Origin: Selenomonas sp. AB3002
Lineage (GTDB): Bacteria; Bacillota; Negativicutes; Selenomonadales; Selenomonadaceae
Reading direction: 5' to 3'
Assembly (NCBI RefSeq): GCF_000702545.1
Contig: NZ_JNIO01000002.1
Location: forward strand, 496,001-560,000
DNA: 64,000 nt
A model generated the notes under the pieces. It saw nothing but the letters and a program-made list of their open reading frames with translations. It ran no database searches and was not told where the DNA came from. The position numbers and the translations under genes are program-made. Shown in pieces: positions 60,214 to 64,000 of the stretch (positions are counted from its first letter, which is position 1; the number at the start of each line of letters is the position of its first letter).

Positions 60214-60705
60214 ATGAGAGACAAAGCCGAAGAGAAAATCACCCTGCTGGGAGAGAAAAAGGTCAAATATCACTATGACTACTGCCCGGAGATTCTGGAG
60301 ACCTTTGAGAACAAGCACCCGGACAATGACTACTGGGTGAAATTCAACTGCCCCGAATTCACCGCCCTCTGCCCCATCACCGGTCAGCCAGACTTCGCCA
60401 CCATCTATATTTCCTATATCCCCGACCACAAGATGGTGGAGAGCAAATCCCTGAAGCTCTATCTGGTAAGCTTCCGCAGCCACGGCGACTTCCATGAAGA
60501 TGTGGTGAATGTCATCATGAAGGACCTCATCAAGCTGATGGATCCCAAGTATATTGAAGTCTGGGGCAAATTCCTGCCCAGAGGCGGGATTTCCATTGAC
60601 CCGTTTGCCAATTATGGGCGGCCGGGGACGAAGTACGAACAACTTGCCTGGGAGAGGTTTGCCAAGCATGACCTCTACTCACTTGATAAAGTAGACAATA
60701 GATGA
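60214..60705 (+). CDS. queF: NADPH-dependent 7-cyano-7-deazaguanine reductase QueF
   Basis: QueF reduces preQ0 to preQ1 for queuosine. The 163-residue unimodular enzyme has the catalytic Cys in [14 protein letters not shown] and the QueF signature [28 protein letters not shown]. The ribosome binding site is AAGGAGC. No preQ1 riboswitch was seen upstream. A palindromic repeat unit begins about 16 bases past its stop. Confidence 0.96.
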   Translation: MRDKAEEKITLLGEKKVKYHYDYCPEILETFENKHPDNDYWVKFNCPEFTALCPITGQPDFATIYISYIPDHKMVESKSLKLYLVSFRSHGDFHEDVVNVIMKDLIKLMDPKYIEVWGKFLPRGGISIDPFANYGRPGTKYEQLAWERFAKHDLYSLDKVDNR

Positions 60706-60721
60706 TTCTTTGTTTGGTTAC

Positions 60722-60858
60722 GGCTGTTCATTTTCTTTGGCGCAAAGAAAACGAACCAAAAGAGTAAACATGCCGGTGGCATGTTTACGCGGACTGAAAT
60801 CACATCCTGTGATTTCCGCGTCCGCGGGGCCCATCCTTGGGCCCTAGGGTTCGGATAA
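60722..60858. repeat. Modular palindromic repeat, copy 1
   Basis: Successive palindromes: TTTTCTTTG-GCG-CAAAGAAAA (60731-60751), GTAAACATGCC-GGT-GGCATGTTTAC (60764-60788), a GAAATCAC...GTGATTTC stem inside a CGCGGAC...GTCCGCG stem, and GGGCCCATCC-TTGGGCCC. Parts recur in copies 2-4. Confidence 0.8.
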
Positions 60859-60882
60859 TACAATTATTCTGGGGGGCTGCAT

Positions 60883-61713
60883 TTGAAACGGCAGAAACGC
60901 ATTGCACTGATAAATGACATAACCGGCTTTGGGCGGTGCTCCGTTACGGTGGAGCTTCCCCTGATCTCTGCTCTGAAAGTCCAGGCCTGCCCACTGCCTA
61001 CTGCTATTCTCTCTACTCATACAGGCTTTGCCGAGCATTATCTGGACGATTACACAGAGCGCATGAGGCCCTATATGGACAACTGGGAGGCCAATCACCT
61101 GTCCTTTGATGGGATTCTCACAGGCTTTCTCGGTTCCGAGCAGCAGATACAGATTGTGCTGGACTTCATCCGCCGCTTCAAAAGCAAGTCCACCCGCATT
61201 ATGGTGGACCCGGTAATGGGTGACTACGGCAAGCTCTACAAGTCCTACACCCCCGAGATGTGCCAGAGCATGAAGCGCCTTTTAACGGTAGCTGACCTCA
61301 TCACTCCTAATCTTACCGAAGCCTGCGAACTGCTGGATGTGCCCTACCCTGAGGACGGGCAGGTTTCCTTTGACACCCTGGAATACATGGCGGCAGAACT
61401 CTCAGAGCGCGGCCCCTCACAGGTGGTAATCACAGGACTGGGCACTCCCGATGGCAAGAGCATCCGCAACTTCATCTATGAGGCAGAGCGTGGCACCCTG
61501 CTGGAAGTGCCCAAAATCGGCCATGACAGAAGCGGGACAGGAGATGCTTTTGCAGGTATACTGGCAGCTTCGCTGATCAAGGGAGAGACACTGGAAAGTT
61601 CTGTGCAGAAGGCAGCCGACTTCATCAGCAGGTGTTTGCAATACGCAGAGAAGTTGGAACAGCCATGGAATTACGGACTGCCTTTTGAAGAATACTTGAC
61701 TGAACTCAAGTAA
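60883..61713 (+). CDS. Pyridoxamine/pyridoxal kinase-like protein
   Basis: The 276-residue PfkB/ribokinase-fold protein starts with a TTG at 60883 after GGGGGG. It has LINDITGFGRCSV, the catalytic GTGDAFAGILA motif, and MVDPVMGDYGKLY typical of pyridoxal/pyridoxamine kinases (PdxK/PdxY type). It phosphorylates a B6 vitamer to feed pyridoxal 5'-phosphate. Copies 1 and 2 of a palindromic repeat flank it, so no operon partner is visible. Confidence 0.88.
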   Translation: MKRQKRIALINDITGFGRCSVTVELPLISALKVQACPLPTAILSTHTGFAEHYLDDYTERMRPYMDNWEANHLSFDGILTGFLGSEQQIQIVLDFIRRFKSKSTRIMVDPVMGDYGKLYKSYTPEMCQSMKRLLTVADLITPNLTEACELLDVPYPEDGQVSFDTLEYMAAELSERGPSQVVITGLGTPDGKSIRNFIYEAERGTLLEVPKIGHDRSGTGDAFAGILAASLIKGETLESSVQKAADFISRCLQYAEKLEQPWNYGLPFEEYLTELK

Positions 61714-61843
61714 GGCCTGCGGCCTGTACTTTTCTTTGGCGCAAAGAAAAGTACCAAAAGAAGTAAACATGCCGGTGGCATGTTTACGGGGCTGCATTCC
61801 TTCACGGAATCCAAAGCCCGTCAGGGCGCCCATCCATGGGCGC
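61714..61843. repeat. Modular palindromic repeat, copy 2
   Basis: Shares with copy 1 the CTTTG-GCG-CAAAG palindrome, here extended by GTACTTTT/AAAAGTAC, and the GTAAACATGCC/GGCATGTTTAC module. It then has its own GGGCGCCCATCCATGGGCGCC module. It begins at the stop of the kinase gene. Confidence 0.8.
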
Positions 61844-61888
61844 CAGCCTCACTTGATAGATTGCCCCCAAAAGGAGAACATATAAGAA

Positions 61889-62548
61889 ATGATCGTTTAT
61901 GCTACACATAAGGGCGGCAGATACCTGCCGATTGAAGAAAGTCTGGCTGAACAGCCGGAGGGCAAGCGCAATATCTATGTGAACCTTACCAATAAATGCA
62001 ACTGCGCCTGCACCTTCTGCCTGCGCAATATGAAGGAAATGGCTGAAGAGCACAGCCTTTGGCTGAAAAGCGAGCCCACCGTTGACGAAGTGAAAAATGA
62101 ACTCAATGCCCTGCCCTGGGACAAGATTGCCGAAGTGGTGTTCTGCGGGTTCGGAGAGCCCACCCTGCGTCTCCCTGCCCTGGTGGAACTGCTGCACTTC
62201 GTGAAGGAGAATTACCCCGAGCATCCCACCAGAGTCAATACCAACGGACTCAGCGAGCTGCAGTACGGACATGAGACAGCCTCTGCCTTCCGCGGCATCC
62301 TCGATACTGTTTCCATCAGCCTCAATGCCTCCTCTCCAGAGAAATATTATGAACTGACCCGGGCTAAATATGGTCTGGAATCTTATGAGGGCATGCTGAC
62401 CTTCGCGGAGCACTGCAAGGAATATGTGCCAAATGTGGTACTTACTATCGTTGATCATGTGACCAGCGAGGAAGATATTGAGAAGTGCAGGAAAATCTGC
62501 GAGAGCAGAGGGTTGACACTGCGGGTGCGTCCGTATGAAAACTCATAA
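61889..62548 (+). CDS. TatD-linked radical SAM protein
   Basis: The 219-residue protein has the radical SAM cluster C-NCA-C-TF-C near residues 38-45 in LTNKCNCACTFCLRN. FCGFGEPTLRL and TVSISLNASSPEKYYEL are the SAM-binding and later barrel strands. The context around the cluster (IYVNLTNKCNC, SLWLKSEPTVDEVK) resembles the short TatD-associated radical SAM family (TIGR04038-like). No TatD nuclease gene is in the window. The reaction is unknown. The ribosome binding site is AAAAGGAGAA. Confidence 0.8.
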   Translation: MIVYATHKGGRYLPIEESLAEQPEGKRNIYVNLTNKCNCACTFCLRNMKEMAEEHSLWLKSEPTVDEVKNELNALPWDKIAEVVFCGFGEPTLRLPALVELLHFVKENYPEHPTRVNTNGLSELQYGHETASAFRGILDTVSISLNASSPEKYYELTRAKYGLESYEGMLTFAEHCKEYVPNVVLTIVDHVTSEEDIEKCRKICESRGLTLRVRPYENS

Positions 62549-62649
62549 GTTTCGGCTGTTCATTTTCTTTGGCGCAAAGAAAACGTGGCCTTGAATTTGT
62601 CCTAAATTCAACGGCCACAGGGCCCCATCCCTGGGGCCCGGGGTTCGAT
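62549..62649. repeat. Modular palindromic repeat, copy 3
   Basis: Starts right at the radical SAM stop. Modules: TTTTCTTTG-GCG-CAAAGAAAA, GTGGCC...GGCCAC enclosing TTGAATTT/AAATTCAA, and GGGCCCCATCCCTGGGGCCC. It shares its first and last modules with copy 4. Confidence 0.8.
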
Positions 62650-62664
62650 AATTGCATACACACT

Positions 62665-62706
62665 AAAAAGCGGCTTGCATCTTATCGGATACGCAAGCCG
62701 CTTTTA
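62665..62706. terminator. Bidirectional intrinsic terminator ending the candidate ncRNA
   Basis: GCGGCTTGC (62670-62678) pairs with GCAAGCCGC (62693-62701). TTTTT follows on the minus strand and TTTT on the plus strand. On the minus strand it ends the transcript from the 63238-63266 promoter; on the plus strand it can end the radical SAM transcript. Confidence 0.85.
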
Positions 62707-63231
62707 TACAGTAGAAACCATCAAAATTTTACCCTTCTTATTCACTTGTCTGCCATGGCTCCCTCTCGAGCAGGAACCGAAGCGAAGTATTTGATTGCTT
62801 GGCCCAAACATTAGTGATTCAGCATCACAACTTCAGTGTACACCACACATACCGTTTGCCGTTACCGATAACGATAGGATACCGATTGGTTTACCTTGGT
62901 TTCGAATGGCTAACGATGATTCGTAAAGATACCCGGGATAGAGAACCCCTTTGGAACCGGCCTCGTGCCTTTTATCCACCTAGCTCTGGGTACGACTGGC
63001 GACCAAGTCATCATCACGTCCCATTTTCTGTCTGGCAGATGCTTTCACTTCATCTTCTGCACTGCTATCCGGAACTCAAAGGAAGCTCGCGGCAAGACAT
63101 CTTCAATAACCGCTCACATCCTTTCACGCAAGGGATTGAAGAGAGCCTTTTTCGGCTGGTAGACACCCTGAGGAGCAATCACCCTCTAGGACTCATGCCC
63201 ATTCGGCTTATCTATCCATCTCCTCTTTACG
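62665..63231 (-). ncRNA. Candidate large structured non-coding RNA (about 565 nt)
   Basis: On the minus strand a near-consensus promoter (63238-63266) starts a transcript that runs through sequence with no ORF of note and ends at a strong terminator. Many local stems are visible, such as CGTTA-TCGG-TAACG, a GCAGA...CATCTGC hairpin, and CTCCTC pairing with GAGGAG near the 5' end. The only ORF crossing this region is on the plus strand, starts at a TTG without a ribosome binding site and has an odd His/Trp/Tyr-rich composition. Size and context recall large bacterial RNAs such as OLE, ROOL or GOLLD, but I did not recognise a family signature. Searches against tmRNA, RNase P and 6S patterns by eye were negative. 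Confidence 0.5.
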
Positions 63232-63237
63232 ATTATT

Positions 63238-63266
63238 ATTATAGCACTCTATTCAGACTATTGCAA
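63238..63266 (-). promoter_or_regulatory. Strong promoter for the candidate ncRNA
   Basis: TTGCAA (63261-63266), 17 bases, TATAAT (63238-63243) on the minus strand, with an extended TGC before the -10 and an A/T-rich upstream stretch. This is typical of stable-RNA promoters. Confidence 0.75.
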
Positions 63267-63341
63267 TGGTTTTGATATAATTTCTTAAAAAAAATTCGTC
63301 TTTGTCAAACACGCTGACGTTGCGTTATAATTATAAAGTCA

Positions 63342-63475
63342 AGTTTCGGCTGTTCATTTTCTTTGGCGCAAAGAAAATGAACCAAAAGAAGTAAACATGC
63401 CAGTGGCATGTTTACGGCCTTGAATTTGTCCTAAATTCAACGGCCACAGGGCCCCATCCATGGGGCCCGGAGTAC
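63342..63475. repeat. Modular palindromic repeat, copy 4
   Basis: Contains the CTTTG-GCG-CAAAG, GTAAACATGCC/GGCATGTTTAC, GGCC...GGCC (TTGAATTT/AAATTCAA) and GGGCCCCATCCATGGGGCCC modules, so it combines modules of copies 1 and 3. It lies just before the yqeB-like gene. Confidence 0.8.
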
Positions 63476-63510
63476 GATGTAGTGTATGTGCAAAAAGAGG
63501 AGCAACTGCC

Positions 63511-64000
63511 ATGAAACATTTGGTCATCGTCCGGGGCGGCGGAGAGCTGGCTTCCGGGGTCATCCATTGCCTGTACAAGGCGGGGCTTAGGGTCATCATC
63601 CTGGAACAGGAGCAGCCCACCGCCACCCGCCGCAGAGTTTCCTTTGCCGATGCTATTTACCGGGGTGAGGCCACTGTGGAAAGGCTCACCTGCCATCTGG
63701 CTCAGAACGTAAAAGAAGCGAAGCAGAGGGTGAAGAAGGGCGAGCTCATCATGCTCTGCGACCCCAAAGGCGAGAGCATCAAAGAACTGAAGCCCCGGGT
63801 AGTGGTAGATGCCCTGCTGCGCCATGAAAATGTAGCAGGCACCAACCGTGAGATGGCTGACCACACGGTGGCTCTCGGCCCCGGCTTCTGCGCCGGGCGC
63901 GATGTGGATGTGGTGGTGGAAACCATGCGCGGCCACAACCTGGGCCGCCTCATATATGAAGGCTACTCCTACCGCGACCAGCAGAGCGACGGAGGCCTGG
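63511..64000 (+). CDS. yqeB: YqeB/EF2563-family molybdenum hydroxylase-associated protein, partial
   Basis: The frame is open from the ATG at 63511 (ribosome binding site AGAGGAG) to the window edge, 163 codons. It starts MKHLVIVRGGGELASGVIHCL, an N-terminal Rossmann-like strand, and continues AGLRVIILEQEQPTATRRRVSFADAIY, then VVDALLRHENVAG and TVALGPGFCAGRDVDVVVETMRGHNLG. This matches the EF2563/YqeB family associated with selenium-dependent molybdenum hydroxylases. Whether the maturation partner and hydroxylase genes follow cannot be seen. The C-terminus is missing. Confidence 0.85.
   Translation, partial: MKHLVIVRGGGELASGVIHCLYKAGLRVIILEQEQPTATRRRVSFADAIYRGEATVERLTCHLAQNVKEAKQRVKKGELIMLCDPKGESIKELKPRVVVDALLRHENVAGTNREMADHTVALGPGFCAGRDVDVVVETMRGHNLGRLIYEGYSYRDQQSDGGL

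Noticed and set aside
62799-63275. 158-residue plus-strand ORF
   Set aside because: It begins at a TTG with no ribosome binding site, has an unusual His/Trp/Tyr/Pro-rich composition and matches no family I know. The opposite strand has a near-consensus promoter and terminator, so an RNA gene is more likely.
60722-63475. CRISPR array
   Set aside because: The repeats are palindromic modules of varied length with genes between them, not regular short repeats with unique spacers. No cas gene is present.

Overview
The window looks like a chromosome segment from a motile, anaerobic diderm Firmicute, most likely a member of the Selenomonadaceae (Selenomonas or a close relative). This is inferred from gene content, not from a marker-gene match. 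Firmicute traits are HrcA/CIRCE control of the grpE-dnaK-dnaJ genes, the CsrA-FliW pair inside the late flagellar genes, FlgM, YvyF-like and YviE/DUF6470-like proteins, and class III fructose-1,6-bisphosphatase. Anaerobe and diderm traits are a complete Rnf complex led by a RseC-like gene, a hybrid-cluster protein, and a GT9 (heptosyltransferase-type) glycosyltransferase. No tRNA, rRNA or CRISPR array was seen.

Layout. 0-7 kb is an accessory region on the minus strand: a partial AlbA_2/Schlafen-type regulator, an ATPase-nuclease-like protein behind a tandem palindromic operator, a second YvyF-like zinc protein, a 1,022-residue flagellin, and a serine recombinase. Two hix/res-like palindromes bracket the flagellin's sigma-28 promoter. 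7-14 kb holds metabolic genes: fbp, a lactose/cellobiose-type EIIA, a YdjM-like membrane protein, hcp with an HcpR/CRP-FNR-type palindrome, a DUF2939-like protein and a glucose-type EIIA. 13.6-19.2 kb is rseC-rnfCDGEAB. 19.3-27.6 kb is mtaB and hrcA-grpE-dnaK-dnaJ-prmA-rsmE. 27.7-31.9 kb has a tandem GT2 glycosyltransferase and an AAA-ATPase/PD-(D/E)XK-like protein.

31.9-56.9 kb is one long minus-strand late flagellar and glycosylation locus. In transcription order it reads yvyF, flgM, two flgN-like genes, flgK, flgL, yviE-like, fliW, csrA, flaG, fliD, fliS, fliT-like, three near-identical flagellins, four paralogous GT8 glycosyltransferases with an embedded methyltransferase, a GT41 (SPINDLY/OGT-type) transferase and a GT9 transferase. 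All four flagellins in the window have the same sigma-28 promoter layout (TTAA-N15-NNCGATAA). The three tandem flagellin leaders each carry two GGA motifs, one in a hairpin loop and one at the ribosome binding site, as expected for CsrA control. The glycosyltransferases probably decorate flagellin.

57-64 kb holds ilvB-ilvH, a ComF-like gene, queF, a pyridoxamine-kinase-like gene, a TatD-linked radical SAM gene and a partial yqeB-like gene. Modular palindromic repeats punctuate this stretch. Between two repeat copies (about 62.67-63.23 kb) lies a stretch of roughly 565 bases with no minus-strand ORF. It starts at a near-consensus promoter with an extended -10 and ends at a strong terminator. 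It is a candidate large structured non-coding RNA.
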